Part shown: in pieces, positions 1-15,268 of the stretch
Layout of the letters: every line of letters starts with the position of its first letter
Numbering within the stretch: the first letter of the stretch is position 1
Source of the DNA: Heterotrichella gracilis
Lineage: Eukaryota > Sar > Xanthophyceae > Tribonematales > Xanthonemataceae
Direction: 5' to 3'
Assembly (NCBI GenBank): GCA_032358255.1
Contig: JAULBX010026385.1
Span: 70,128 to 134,127 of the forward strand
Length of the DNA stretch: 64,000 bases
Notes under the pieces: generated by a model
Database searches by the model: none
What the model was told of the DNA's origin: nothing
Seen by the model: the letters and a program-made list of their open reading frames with translations, nothing else
Made by a program: the position numbers and the translations under genes

Positions 1-2125
1 CGATTGCGGCATGGAAAGTGATTGCACAGCTGGCTTAGATGCTGTAAATGAAGCAGCAATGTTTGGGTTGATTTTCACATCCGCAAGTTTCTTAGGCTTT
101 GCTTTGTTGGTCTCTGACAGGGCGCGCAAGTTGGGAGTTGTCTCACTGCGCCCGGCATGGTGGCCTGCAATATAAACATGGTTTGACATGAATCCCCATG
201 GCATGCATTCGTAGCCTAAATTCGTAGATGTGAAGCCTTGCCCACATTGCAGCAGCAGCACAGAACTATGCGCAGACCACATGCATGGCCTTCAAGGGTG
301 CTGTGTAACCAACTTGCCATTTGAACCGCTTTCGGAATCAATGCTGTCCGGGCTGAGTGACAAAGACTCCTCATCATCATAGGGCGATGCGCCTCCATGC
401 TTTTTCAGCGCATGTATGCGCTTCTGAGTGGACTCGACGGGATCATGAGACCCGTCTTCCTGCAGATGATAATTGCTGCATATTACAATGCTGATGATCA
501 TGATTGCAACTGGAGCAATCCAATTATTGGCAATGCAAGACTCTGCCACTAGTTGACCGTCACTAGTGCACACGTGAATCAGCGTGCATGGGATAGGAGA
601 TGTATTAACAGGCAGCTCGTGATTGCACTGGATTATAATGCATATGGGCCTCATTACGTTGCCATCAGCTTTGATGTCACTGATGAATCCAAACAACTGG
701 ATTCGTACCTGTGCTTTACCGGCAGGGGATGATGGCATTCCAACATTCACTGCTTCAGTTGCACTCATTCCAGTGTATTTTGTTTTGTTTGCTGCTGCCT
801 GCAAGCCAAACAGCAAAGGAGTAACCGAGTCATTTATGCTCACATCCGTTTCAATGGCTGATTACTAATTAATTTTGTGCAAGGCCGCAACATGCATGTG
901 TTACAGGTTTGAATTACAGACCTTCTGTCTCTCAACTTCAATGCGGTGTGCATCACCTAGAAGCGCAAGGAGCTCCCTTGCACGGTTCCTCACATTGATG
1001 CCCTGTGCTCACACAGTGCCCTGGTGTCATGCCTGAGTGCCCATAATGTAGTGCACTCATAATGAATTGCAAATACACATGGGAAGAATCTAATCACTTC
1101 AATGCAGCAACAAATGGAATGTTCCCAGGCTGTAAGCAGCAAATCACACATGGTCTACAATAAAGATTGCACTAAACTCACATGGTCCTTCCCAGCCGGG
1201 TCCTTAAACTCAAATTTGAGCAGCTTTTCGAAGATTGGCGTCGAGTTTACAGCATCATCAACCATCCTCTGCAACGCATATTGGAAATTTTAGACCATGC
1301 AAGTACACCCTATGCATGCGCACACCGCTATTTTCTGCTTGTAACAGGTAGAACCCAACACACCGACATATTCAGACCAATGACCTGCCTTTGGCCCATG
1401 CTTGATAAGAAATTCAAAAAGCAGCATTGCTTTGTAGACATGGCGCCAATCTTCACCAGCATCGTTCATTCGCTTGTGCAGAACCTTGATCACATCCTTG
1501 GAGTCCTCTGGGTTCTTGCACGCTTCAGCAATTTCTGCAGCAGAATTAGGAGATGAGCTCGAAAATTGTGATTAAGTTCTAGAACTGGCCAGCAAACTGC
1601 TGGAAATTTCCGCAATTGCATTTCGCCACAATTATTGCCAACCGGGCTATTTTTCATGCCACAGTTTGTCTGTCTGGCGAGCCTATGCATTTCTACTGTG
1701 CACTCAGTTGTCACAGTGCGATCCATCATTTATTGGTGCCTGGCCAGCTGAAATTAACCAGTGACATTCCTTATAATGCATGCCGCCTGTTGAGTGCATA
1801 GTTGCGCCACAACAAGATGCGCAGTTGGGCGAACATCGGGTGGCGCTGGCTGCCTCCAACGCCTGCTGAATACCACTTGCAACAAATACAAGGTTTACAC
1901 AGGTATACCATCAACACAAAGTATGTCCTTCAATACAAAGTATGCCTATCACTGGCCACGCCTGTTTGGTACCTTACCTGTCATCACGGCGCCATGTGGA
2001 CCCCACGCGTCGTTGTTGGTGGCCTTTTCCACCTTCAGCTCCATCTCCGTGACATTGAGAGCCATAGCCTTCATCTTGGTGCCAAAATGCTTCAGCATAG
2101 CAGTTGACTTTGACAGCTTGTCCAT
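1..2125 (-). CDS. Epsin-like ENTH-domain protein, 3' end beyond the window
   Basis: Endocytic/trans-Golgi clathrin adaptor of the epsin/ENTH family; the domain binds phosphoinositides at membranes. Seven exons fit in phase: 2125-1978, 1534-1389, 1268-1182, 1002-922, 798-709, 459-318 and 113 to the edge. ATG at 2125 gives MDKLSKSTAMLK, then the ENTH domain begins near residue 20 with NVTEMELKVEKATNND. Typical ENTH blocks follow: EIAEACKNPED, VLHKRMNDAGEDWRHVYKA, LIKHGPK, MVDDAVNSTPIFEKL, GINVRNRARELL and AAANKTKYTGMSA. After the domain comes a charged, serine-rich tail (ALKKHGG, then SLSLSPDSIDSESGS), as in epsins. Introns 2 and 6 need GC rather than GT donors. The clathrin- and ubiquitin-binding part would lie outside the window. 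The family call is firm; the exact epsin class is not. Confidence 0.85.
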
Positions 2126-3313
2126 CCTGCTCGCAGGGGTTGCTGACAGTCAAGTTGTGCCCACCCACACGGTGGTGGGTGCTGTCAAGGCAACCCCATC
2201 CTGCCCTGACCTCGCAACACAAATCCATCCACGGTACTAGAATGATAGCAACAGCAGGTGGGTTGCCCTCCTATTTAGCAACGAACAGTCCACCTTGGTA
2301 GGCAACAACCTAGGGCCCGAGAGTTACCCTGGTTGTTGGGACATAGCCATTGAGCAGTTGCAAGCTGGCGTACAACGATGCTGCTACCCGCTTTTCAAGC
2401 CACACTATGTAATAGAATACTTGGCTAAGCCACAGTTTCCATGCGTGTAAAATCTGCCGAAACGCTCCAATTGGGGTGCAACTGCAGGGGTGCAAACCTC
2501 AGCAAACTTGTGCCCAGATGAAAGGGGCCAAACCGGACCTGGGCAAAGGTCAAGGCACTTTTTGCCGTGGCAACGTAGTGACAGTCATCCAGACAAGTGT
2601 GCACTACACTGTAGATATCTGGAAGGTGACAAAGGGTCCTCCAACACAGAACCACCACTTGTCTAGGTGAATCACAGTGTCACACACGAAAGTTGCCGAT
2701 GCCGCGATGTCAGTGTCAGCAAGGAAATCCGCTCAAACTTCCAGCCTACCTGATATATGGTACCACATATATTGAGGTTGGAGTCTAGAGGAATACGGTT
2801 GGTGACCCACGACACTCTATGGGCGGACAGCAGCGCCTGACACTCGCAACGGCATGCGAGCATCCCATACGGTCTGGACCAAATTGTAGCTTTAAAACTG
2901 CCAGTGCTTGTACCGTATTCACTAGTCTTCGAAGTTGCACCGGTTGGAGACATCACTTGAGTTATCAACAGGCCGGTGGAAGCTCAACGGCTAGTCGCAG
3001 GCCCCAAGGTGGGTCAGCCAGTGATAATATACCACCCCCTGAGCACAGGATGCATGCATATATGCATGCAGTTGATCTAATGCACGTTTCCGCGTACGCA
3101 ATTGCAAGGCTGTTGACCCATTGTTGCTGCAAATGTTGGGCCAGTGTGGACTAAGTGTGCACCGAAACTACAACCGCTTGTATCAACACGCCTAAACGCA
3201 GTACACGATTAGTTTTCGTGGGCGCACGGGGTGACTCGGAGAGACTAACCACTTATCGAAATTAGTGCTCGCAGTGCCCAATTGGAGCTTGCTTCAACCC
3301 AAAAACTAAACCA
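2126..3313. other. Divergent intergenic region, ENTH gene / amidinotransferase gene
   Basis: It holds the 5' flanks of two genes transcribed away from each other. The open frames here lack family similarity and codon-like structure. A perfect 20-nt palindrome of TGCATGCA type lies at 3051-3070. No RNA gene was recognised. Confidence 0.5.
3051..3070. repeat. Perfect 20-nt palindrome built from TGCATGCA
   Basis: Reads TGCATGCATATATGCATGCA, identical on both strands. It sits about 245 bp upstream of the next start codon. Similar GCATGC palindromes recur in introns and spacers of this window, with a 26-nt one at 39053-39078. Confidence 0.9.
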
Positions 3314-6082
3314 ATGCTGCGGGCCGGCAAGGCTGCCGCGGCGGCCTTCACCGCAGCTGGCCGCCTCTTGCAGCAACAAGGCTTCTCATCCCTGCCTGCA
3401 AAAGGTACGTCCATGCACCCAATGTGGTTCGAGAAACGCTGTGAAGTTTGCTTTGTTGTTCCAGCATGTGTCACGCTGTGTCGATGGGGCACTTGTCCCA
3501 ACCCACATGCTTGCATGTGTGTGTGCAGCTGTCGATGCTGGGGCGGGTGAAGCAGTGCGGCTGGGCGTGGCTTCATCGGTACTTATCAAACTGCCAGAGA
3601 GGCCCTGGGGCTCAGCTGCAACCCTGTCCCCAGATGTCGTCCAGGACTTGGCAGGTAAGGGGATTGACCTGGGCGCTTGCTTCTGTTTTCTTTTGCTGCA
3701 TATATTGCAGGAGTCTGGGTTCTTTGTCTGAAGCTACGTCAAGGTGGTTGAGTGTTTATTGTTCTCCATTGCAGGCGAGAAGCCTGAGAGGGTGTGCGTA
3801 GTAAGGGATGCTTTTGCTAGCTACGACCAGGAGCCCCGGTCCCTGGCAGACAGCATTGCTGCGATCGATGACGGAGTGGTTGCTGTCAATGCACAAGTCT
3901 CTGAGCCCCACAAACGGCTCATTGTGGATGAGTACATTAAGCAGGACAGTGGCGCGTACCACCTGGAGGATCCTGGTGTTGACCTGTTCAGGTGAGTGTG
4001 CTACAGACCAATCCTCCACCCATTAATGTATGTCACTTAGTTAGTTACACGCATTCCAGCAATGCAGCCAGATTAGCAGTCAGCCTTGCACATGCGGCGC
4101 CACACAGCTCTTTCCTGGCATTGTTTGAAATACCCATTGATCCCACGGGACTTGAGATCCTGCTGGAGAAGGTCAGCCCATTTTTGTGCCACCCAATTAT
4201 GTGGCTCCCTCTCACTGTCCATCATTGCTGCCATGCAGATACCTGTATGGCGAAGGCATTCGGGTGTGTTATGTCCCTGACGTCAAGGCAGCTGCGTCCT
4301 ACAACAGTGCCTCAGCTGCCGCCAGGAACCTGGTTCAATCCACCAACAGCGTGCTGATGGTTGCCCCAACTGCCTTTCTGTTCAACGTCCAAGCGGCCCA
4401 AGACAACCACTTCATGCACACGTTCAAAGGGGACACAAAGGTGAGCATGTGCTGGAGCAAAGCATGGGGAACGTGGCTATTTTGCCGCTGGGACACAGGG
4501 GTATGTAGTCACAGGTCCGCACAAGCAACGTGGCCATATATGTGGATCAGGACAAGCCTATTGTGAACCACCCAGGAAGGGGAACCTGAAGATAATGTCC
4601 TTGAAGGTTGATTACGTCACCACCTATGTCCCATTACCCATGTCCTTCATGTGGTATACGGTACTCAAGCCCTCCTGGTCAAGTCCTCACGTTTTTTTGC
4701 ATTGCAGGGCGAGAAGGTCACCCAGCAGGTGCTCAAGGAGTTTGCTGGGCTGTACCACGAGCTGGTGGAGGTGGCAGGAGTGGATGTCCACCTGTTCCAG
4801 CACAGCCTGGCGCATGGCACACCAGACGCGTGCTTCCCCAACAACTGGTTCAGCACGCATGCGGGTGGCGAGGGCGCCGGTGGGGTGCAGGAGCGCACCC
4901 TGGTGTACTATCCAATGAAGTGCCACAACAGGTAATCCAATCCCCCTTTTGCGGTGCGGTTGTGTGGCAGCAGCCATGTCATGCATGGGACCAAATCGGT
5001 CCATGTGTGGGTCTGCGCAATCCAAGCCATTGCAGCTCTGCCACCTAGGCATGGCAGCACCAATCCCTTGCAGAGCCGCCTCTGATGGATGTGTAGTTTC
5101 AAAATCTTGCACAAGGCTGGCAGTTGTCTGTGCATTGTGCCTTCATCCATAAGCAAGGCCAGTTGAGGCTGCATGTCTGCATGGTCTATGGGATGCTCCC
5201 CAGCGTAGGTTCCGTCATGCGCATCCCTTGGACCAGGGGGACAGTATGCACCGTTGTATGTAGACCACTGCATGCACCTGTGTACCACAGTATACTACTG
5301 TAGGCAGTTGCATGCACCATCACAGATTCAGGAGAAGATTGCTCAGCTCTTCAATTATGTTAATAATGAAGTGATGAATGTACTGATCTATTCAACAATG
5401 GAGTGATTTGTTCAATGAATACTAATTCCTGTCTAATGTTGATTTTTTACATCTGTGCACCGGCCGCAGGCGCATGGAGCGGCGGCCCGACATCATGGAG
5501 GTCCTGGAGCACAGCGGCGGGTACACGCGCATCCTGGACATGACCCTGCAGGAGACCGACGAGAAGTACTTCGAGGGCACCGGGGTCCTGGTGGTGGACC
5601 GCGTGAACGGGACCGCCTACGTGGCGCTGTCTGAGCGCGCCGACAAGGGCCTGGCTGAGGAGTGGGTGTCCCAGCTGGGGTACAAGGAGCTTGTCAGCTT
5701 CCAGTCCACGGATGAGAAGGGCTTCCCCGTGTACCACACCAACGTCATGATGGCGATCGGCACCGATGTGGCGGTGGTGTGCGGGGAGTCGGTGGCCGAC
5801 GACAAGGAGCGCAAGCACCTGTTCGCCAGGTTGGGGCGCACCCACACCATCGTGGACATCACCCGCACCCAGATGGCGGCGCTGTGCGGGAACGTGCTGG
5901 AGCTGGAGGATGGGCGGGGCCTGCCGGTGCTGGCGATGTCCTCGCGCGCGTACAACGCGTTCACGCCGGAGCAGCGCCAGGTGCTGCGCAGGCATGTGGC
6001 GGCGCTGCACCACGCGCCCATCGACACGCTGGAGTTCATTGGCGGCGGGGGCGTGCGCTGCGCCCTGGCAGAGCTGTTTTGA
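3314..6082 (+). CDS. Amidinotransferase-fold hydrolase (CtlX/DDAH-like), probably mitochondrial
   Basis: A 490-residue enzyme of the guanidino-group-modifying superfamily, closest by eye to CtlX-type citrulline/arginine hydrolases. The six exons 3314-3404, 3529-3654, 3775-3991, 4239-4440, 4708-4931 and 5470-6082 keep phase throughout. The first exon (MLRAGKAAAAAFTAAGRLLQ) is rich in Ala and Arg without acids, like a mitochondrial presequence. The catalytic domain starts near residue 170 with QSTNSVLMVAPTAF. Active-site signatures are DACFPNNWFSTH, the histidine in PVYHTNVMMAIG, and the terminal cysteine in GGGGVRCALAELF. Residues 30-165 (ending LEDPGVDLF) form an N-terminal region I cannot assign. 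The last exon is clearly more GC-rich than the rest. The exact substrate cannot be told from sequence; arginine-derivative chemistry is inferred from the family. Confidence 0.85.
4046..4093 (+). repeat. Dispersed intronic repeat, copy A
   Basis: About 48 nt in the third intron of the amidinotransferase gene, including GCATTCCAGCAATGCAGCC. It is near-identical to 46897-46944 in a CDK intron; a shorter match lies at 39958-39980 in the RRP9 gene. Confidence 0.75.
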
Positions 6083-7415
6083 GCGGTTGGTTGGGGCCAA
6101 GCCCCAGCCAGTGTAGGGCAGGTTTTGATGCTGCTGAGTGCCATCTTTTGAGAATTCATGATGGGGCACAATCCACACTAAGAGAAACTCACAACCAGTG
6201 GTGATCTGTGTGTGTTGATGAGCATGCAGTGGTTTTCATAAGCATGGTAGGCAGACATCAATCCTTCATGCAGGAAGGAATTGACTGAGATTATCACCTT
6301 GCCACTGCAAGGTCTGATTCCGTGTATTCCGGTTTTGGTGTTTGTCAATGAAACACATCCCCCAATTCAAAGTGTGTTGGCAAGGGTAGGCTTGGATGCG
6401 CTGCGGCGAGGGTATGCTTGGGCAAATGCGCTGGGAAAGAGAAGAAATTAAACTGCCCAATTATAGCTTGAAGAAGCGAATGCAGTGACATGGTGCGTGT
6501 GGAGTTCAATGCAACTTGCAGGGTATTTACGTCCGGACATACATGTATTGTGCATGCAGTATACTGACAGGCAGCCGCGGCGTGGTAATACCAACTGTGT
6601 TACACGCCGTCCCGTTTCTTTGTAAGAAAATGTATCAGATTCTTCAATGGCTTTCACATGGACCTCAGTACCGCCATTTAATTTATGCCGGCCATGACCG
6701 CATGATGCTGCATATGGCATGGGCATTGGCGCCGCGCGTCGGACGCTAGCGGCCTCAACCTGAGCCGCGTACTGTTCAACTTCAGTGACAGGACTCGTAT
6801 GACTCTGGCCTTCTAAAGTCAAAGGAGTTTATTGGCGATTATTTTATATTCTTTTGTTGATACTGGGCCTCGCCTGGACCACCTGCCTGGCAGTGCCGCA
6901 GTAATGCATTGTGAGGTCCGGGCAGTCTGGTAGCCTTGAAGTTCAAATGCCCATCAATTGGCGCAATAAATGACTGTCATGCCACATTGCATCAACAGGC
7001 GGCCGCATTTAGAACACAGTAGGTGGTCACATATGGTTACAAAAGGCAGTGGCCATCACCAAACTGCAATTGTTTGTACAAACATGCACTAGAGTAGAAC
7101 AGTGTCTCCCTGCAGCACGTGCCCGCATGGCACAAACTATTGTATCACATAATTATAAGGAAATTCAACAGCATGAGTTACCCCAGACAATGAACGCATG
7201 TAGCATACTTTGAAAAACGCTTCCACCACAGGTTGCGCCAGCCACCCCCTGGTGCTGCTGCCCCCATACCTGACAAGGTACTCTTGTGAACAAATTCTGT
7301 TGAAGGGCATGGAACATGATGTGGGGCTGCGAAGTCCAAAACAACCACGCCCCTTGAACAAGCCAACAGCGCCAGCTGGGGGCCGCCTGGGGCTCTCTAG
7401 AATGCACACATGTGC
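6083..7415. other. Convergent intergenic region
   Basis: Lies between the 3' ends of the amidinotransferase (+) and plastid L13 (-) genes. It presumably holds both 3' UTRs. Its longest frames start at non-ATG codons and show no known family. Nothing else recognised. Confidence 0.5.
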
Positions 7416-8706
7416 CTACACAGACTCTGAGGACTTCTTGCTGATCTTGTGCGTGATATTAATGGGGGTTTGGGCCTCATGGGGGTGTGTGGGCCCCTTG
7501 AACACCTTGAGATGGGTGAACAGCGCGCTCCCAATCCGCCCCTTGGGCATCATGCCCTTCACTGCCTTCTCGATGATGCGCTCGGGGATGCGCTGCACAA
7601 ACAGGTTGCAATATGTGAGCACCACCACCACTGCGATGCTATGCAGCTTTGTTGGTCGAGCGCGAGACATGGTTGCGAGTTTCGTTGCATTGCATTGCAG
7701 GATGAGACGCCGCAGTGAAAAGGAACCCTATAGGGTTGTACACGCACCGCTTGCAAATCCTTGAAGGTCTCGGTCTTCATGCTTCCAGGCCTGCCCACGT
7801 TCACGCGCCTGTACAGCTTGTCGTCGAACTTCCTTCCAGTGACCGTCACCTTCTCAGCGTTGATGATGATGACATAGGCACCCATGTTCATGGAGGGCGA
7901 GTATGCTGGGGAGTTCTTGCCCCTGCGTAAAAAGGGTAGGAGGGTTGATATGCATACCCAAATTCAATTAAATCCCAGCTCCGAACCAACCATATCGCCA
8001 GACTAATGGAACATGCACAATAAAACCCAGGGGAGCCCGGCAAGCAAACGCACCTGATGTGCATGGCCGCTAGCACTGCCAACCGCCCCAAAGTCTGCCC
8101 CTCGGCATCAATGATGTACCAGGGCTTGTACAAGTTGGCTGCATCTTGGCCGGTGGGGTAGTACGTCTTGTTCCACAAGTCCTTCCCAGCGCCTGTCAGC
8201 CCCTCTGTTGCCACCTCTGTAGCAGCTGTACAAGCAGAAGACGATATGCATTCAACAGAAGTAGAGTAGGCCAAACCCCTCGTGCAAGGAGGATGTGCAC
8301 TGCTTGTGGTGACAAACTCTCAGCCGTGCTCAAATAGGCCAAGTCACAAGTGACCTAGACAGTTGCAACACAATACTGCATTGCACCCCACAGGAGCCAC
8401 TTGACAACGGCGCAGCTGCAAACCCACCTGCACAAACTGGCCGTTGTGCAACCTTGTGAAGAGTATGTCTGCTTGCAACGCGAGTCGAAGGCCTCGCCCC
8501 AAGGAATGGCACCTGAATGAGGCACACACTTTCTTTAGCACGAGCTGTCGGAGAGGGCGTCCGTTATGCCAGCCATTGTGCAATTGGGTGCCTTTGCATA
8601 GCTTCCCAGTGCTTGGAAAGCCACACTAAGCGCTTACTTGCACACGGCTGCAGGATGACTGGCTGCTGGTGAGCACGGATGCCTTCATGTGCCCCATGGC
8701 CGCCAT
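7416..8706 (-). CDS. RPL13: Plastid 50S ribosomal protein L13 (uL13c), nuclear-encoded
   Basis: Structural protein of the chloroplast large ribosomal subunit. Five exons, 8706-8638, 8512-8428, 8225-8054, 7922-7748 and 7592-7416, give 225 residues. The first about 50 residues ([13 protein letters not shown], then [19 protein letters not shown]) are rich in Ser, Thr and Arg with few acids, as in a chloroplast transit peptide. The L13 core follows: [19 protein letters not shown], then [51 protein letters not shown] and [17 protein letters not shown]. The PERIIE..V.GMLPKG and HPHEAQ blocks are the family hallmarks. The N-terminal extension and NMGAYV context point to the plastid rather than the cytosolic protein. 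ATG choice: 8706 is the first ATG in frame; 8697 or 8688 would also work. Confidence 0.93.
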
Positions 8707-10029
8707 GGCTGCTGTGTCACAGAAAAACGAAGCGTTCACGGCCCCCACCCGGAGCAAAGGCCAGACAAGTGTTACCTGCCGAGTCTAAGTTACAGCAAGC
8801 TGGGAAAGCGTGCACACTTGCTACTGCCTGTTGTATTGTTGCGAGTGTTTACGTCGAAAGGGTCTGTGGTCGTGTGCCTAGCTCCAGGGGAAGTATACTG
8901 AAGTGATACGGGGACCTGGATTACCCTAGGGTTCCTCTGAAACCCTGATGTTGTACGAAGAAGGCAGTAAGAAAGCCCTCTCAGCAAATTTGAAGAGCAT
9001 TAATAACGTAAAGACATCAACCTGAATTTGAGGCTTCAATAAACTTGCGGTGTGGCGGCCTTAACCGTCGTCGGCCACATGATTGTCCGCGAATGGTTCT
9101 TCAACCGGTGGGCAAATTGAATGCCATTGGGCGATAATCGATGCCAAGGCTTCAAAAGCTTTCAAACTTGCTGGTCATAGACAAGATTCACGGATATTAT
9201 TAAGCATAGCAGTTACAAGAAGAGCATCCACTATCATTGCTGACCAAGCAGCGTCTGAAGCAGCCATTGGTGTCCCCACAAATCTTGTCAACGAACAGTT
9301 ACTGTCACACGCCGTGTCACACGCAATGGGTGCTCTAAAATCCAATCAAGTGGTGTTCCTCACAGTGCTAACGTGCAACACTGGGCAATTTGTTGGGGAG
9401 GGGCCGAGTTCGGGTGTAATCTACAGGCAAAAGACAGCTGTCTACTACACAACTGTCTCGGAAAAATGGGCTGAAAACTTGGTAGAGATGCAAGCCCTGC
9501 ATGAAGCGCTTGCAGTAGCCCAGTGCCACCCATCAGGCCTCTACTCAAGCAGTCACCATGCAGGGATGTTGTTATAAACATAAATGCCTAGTGTTTTTGC
9601 CTTGTTACGTAAAGGCAAACCCTGCCAGTAAGGCAGGGGAAATCGGGGGGCATTAAATGCCGCCCACACAAGTGCACAAGTCCAACTTGCTGGTTGAAAA
9701 AAACTAGGCAGCAATTGCAACACATGCATTTGAAAAAAAACCTTCATGAAATGGACAGGACTGTTCAACTATACCACTGTACACCTGACAGTCCGTCATA
9801 CACTAATTGCTCTCATAGTACAAGGCGTTACAAAACGCCAGAAGGAGGGTTGAGAAGATACAGTGGGGGCAGCAGTACCTGGCAAAACGCCAAAGCAAAA
9901 TGACAATTTTATCAACCTAGTGTGTGGTGCCTGGCGCCACTCTGCCTGAAACAGTGGTGGGCACTTTGCTGACAACCCCACACAAGGGGTGGGTGCACCT
10001 GCCATGCGCAGGGCCTGGCGTGCTGGGGA
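8707..10029. other. Intergenic region with one weak open frame
   Basis: Lies between the L13 start (-) and the RING gene end (-). A 164-codon frame at 9083-9577 (+) begins at TTG, has no ATG before its middle, and matches no family I know; a frame this long is expected by chance once or twice in such a window. No other gene seen. Confidence 0.5.
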
Positions 10030-12766
10030 TCACTGAACAGCGTCCCCAAACAGCTTCTTGGGTGCGAAAGGGAGCAGCCCCATCAGCCGCGCGCTGTAGC
10101 TGCCTGCCCCAGATGGCTCCTCTGCACAGCTGCTGCTGCTGCTGCTCCATGAGGCGGTGGAGGTGGTGGGAGAAGGCGGCTCATCGCCACCCTGGGCCTC
10201 TGTGGTTGGAGTGCCAACCAGCACAGCCCGGCCCATCGTCCTCAGCTCACTGGTCGGCGGGGAGGCGGTTGGCGATGATGGCACCGCTCGCGGTACGCTG
10301 TGCGGGTGGGTGAGGCGCAGCCCCTCCACAGCCTGGCTGATGCCATCTGCACTCGGGAGGACCAGCTCCAGCTCGGGCATTTCATCCACCTCGCCGCCTG
10401 CCTCCTGCACACCAGCCTTGTCCCCCGTGCTGCTCCGCAGCTGCCGCGCGTCCAGCAGCGGCTCGCACATGGTGTCGCCCACGCCGCCGTCCTTGGCTGC
10501 GCTGTCATGGGTGACGTGCGACACCAGTGCATGCAGCACTTTGGAGATGGCGGCCTTGGTTTGCTCGCTGACTGACAGTCCAGCGATGGGCAGGTCAGTC
10601 GATGAGAGCATGAACTTGTCCTGCTGCTTGGCCATGTTCGCCCCGCTGCTGGCCCTTGACAGGATGGAGGGGGAGCAGGTGGCGTCGCTAAGGGCGAGGC
10701 TGGTGGCGCTTGCAAGGCGCCACATGTCCTCTGCACAGCGGAACACAGGTTGTGAACACCCACAGCACGCGGCCAGGCAGGTTAATGGAAAGACCGCCAC
10801 TGGTACGCAGGTTGCTGTGGTGATTAAAAAGCCTTGCAACAACAAAGTGCCTGATCTGGTCCTGTCAATCCAGCGCACAGGGCGCCAATCCAGTAAGCCA
10901 ACACAAGATACACAGGCACCATGGCATGCTAGAATCCTGCACATTGTGCACGCCAGCAAATGCAAACATCAAGTGGGCGAGTGGGCCCCGGGAGCAATTG
11001 CTGCATCTGTACCTGCATTGCCATCACCAGGCTCAGTGTCAGTGTCATGATCCCCATCCGCTAGGTGCCGCAGCGATGCACAGGAGCCGGGGCGCGAAAT
11101 GCCGCACTTTGAATCCTGTAGGGAGGACCAAATGGCATGCGCGACCTGCACGCCAAAGGAAATGCCTTGTCACACAGTGCGCCATCACAGGCACGGCATG
11201 CATGCCGTTGATGCCATGATGGCCATGGGCAGGAGGACTTTGACAAATCAGTAATTTTAGCGGTGGAGCTATGGCATCATAGGGCTGCCCGACATCAAAG
11301 CAGCAGGTACGCACGCAGGGGATGACATATTGCAGTGCCACAGCCCACGCACCATCCACTCCTCCAGCTCCTCCTCGCTCAGCCCATCCGCCCGGCACTT
11401 GACCAGCTCCTGGGGGATGTGGCCGTCATGCCCATTGGACAGCGATGCTCGAGACACCTGCACCAGCACCCAGTGTCACACTTCCCGCCATGTAGCTTGA
11501 GAGTACATGCACTTTTGCGGTCACAGCAGATACGTAGTCAGCCTTATTACAAGGCGTGCCAAGCCAATGGCTAGATACCGCCTTCACATCAGCACAGTGC
11601 AAGGAAGTTACCTCCAGCTGCTCCAGGCGCGATGAGATTTGGTCGGACCCCTGCTCTGATTCGGTGTCAGCATCGCTATCATGTGTCCCATCGTCGCTGT
11701 CGCTGTCTGACGCATCATCCTGGTCGCAGCTGGTGACTGCTTCAGGCTGGCCATCAGACTGGTCATCCGAAGCAGCATCCTCCTCGCTTTCCTACACAGC
11801 GAGGCCAAAACACACCGTTGGCATGTGCACACTACCATGCAGGGTTATTGCTCCAGATAGTATTGGCCAGGCCAATCATATACCCCAACCAGCGATGCCA
11901 GGCACTGCAACTGCTATCAAGCCATGGTAGCTCCAATATTGCAAAACAATTGCCACTGTGTGCAGATCAGTTCAAAGCTTTGTATGGGCATTGTAATATA
12001 CATTGTGCCACACATGACTAATTCTTGTTTACCTGCAGGACGCGCATGCGTGCCGCAGTGGTGCGCTGCTCCTCAATCTGCTCCTCCAGCTGCTCGCGCC
12101 TGGTCTTTGCGCCCTTGTACCGCACCTCAAAGTAGGGGCACTTGCAGAAGGGGCAGCTGCGCTCTGGGGTGACGTTGTGCAGCTCCACCTGCGAGCCCAA
12201 AGCAGCCGTCAGCTTGCACAACACACTGCGGCGTATGCACCTCTTACTGACTTGTGCAAAGCAGCTGCCGTGCAGTGCTCCCTGTACCCAAGTGTGTAGC
12301 TACCAGTGCCGCACCTTGAGAAAGCACTCGGTGCATATATCCTTGCCACAGCACTTTGTGCGGTTCACCGTGGAGTAGTGGAGGTAGCAGATTGGGCATT
12401 CGGAGAGCTGTAAAGCACACAGGGTGTCAGCACACAGGGTCTGCAAGCATCACAGGGTATTCTTCAAGAGCATGCATGCCATGGCCAACCCTCTTCAAAA
12501 TGCGTATTGTAGGTAATAATTTAGCAGTGGCCCTTCTGCAACTCATGCGAATAACCAGGATGGCACTGTGGTGGCAGCGCAACTGCTGAGCTACACACCT
12601 TTCCGGTATCACACTCGACGCCCTCTTTCACTGGTGCCAGGCGCCTGGTCAGAATAAGATACTTTATCCTCTTCAAGTTCAGCTTGGCTCGTGGCTCGGT
12701 GTCATCATACTCTTGAGCGTGTTGCTCCAACAGGGCATCAAGCGCCCTGGAGTTGCCTTGCCCCAT
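10030..12766 (-). CDS. RING-type E3 ubiquitin ligase, DA2/SIP5-like
   Basis: A 511-residue protein on seven exons: 12766-12599, 12407-12315, 12188-12033, 11791-11612, 11457-11353, 11145-11013 and 10730-10030. The N terminus [10 protein letters not shown] could be myristoylated at Gly2. [18 protein letters not shown] precedes the zinc finger and matches the plant DA2 and fungal Sip5 layout. The finger is [30 protein letters not shown] and [18 protein letters not shown], followed by [14 protein letters not shown], the family's charged helix. An acidic Ser/Asp region ([14 protein letters not shown]) follows, then [21 protein letters not shown], the second conserved Sip5-type block. The last exon is low-complexity and ends [13 protein letters not shown]. 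Expected role is ubiquitin transfer; in plants DA2 restrains organ growth, but the algal target is unknown. Confidence 0.85.

Positions 12767-15268
<2,502 letters not shown>

Noticed and set aside
5447-6178. 243-codon - frame
   Set aside because: Antisense shadow of the GC-rich last exon of the amidinotransferase gene; its repeats of His, Ala and Arg are typical of such shadows.
9083-9577. 164-codon open frame on + between L13 and the RING gene
   Set aside because: It starts at TTG, has its first ATG mid-way, no family similarity and no splice partner; frames of this length arise by chance at this rate.
10157-11050. 297-codon + frame
   Set aside because: Opposite strand of the RING gene's last exons; the - frame has the family blocks and splice sites.
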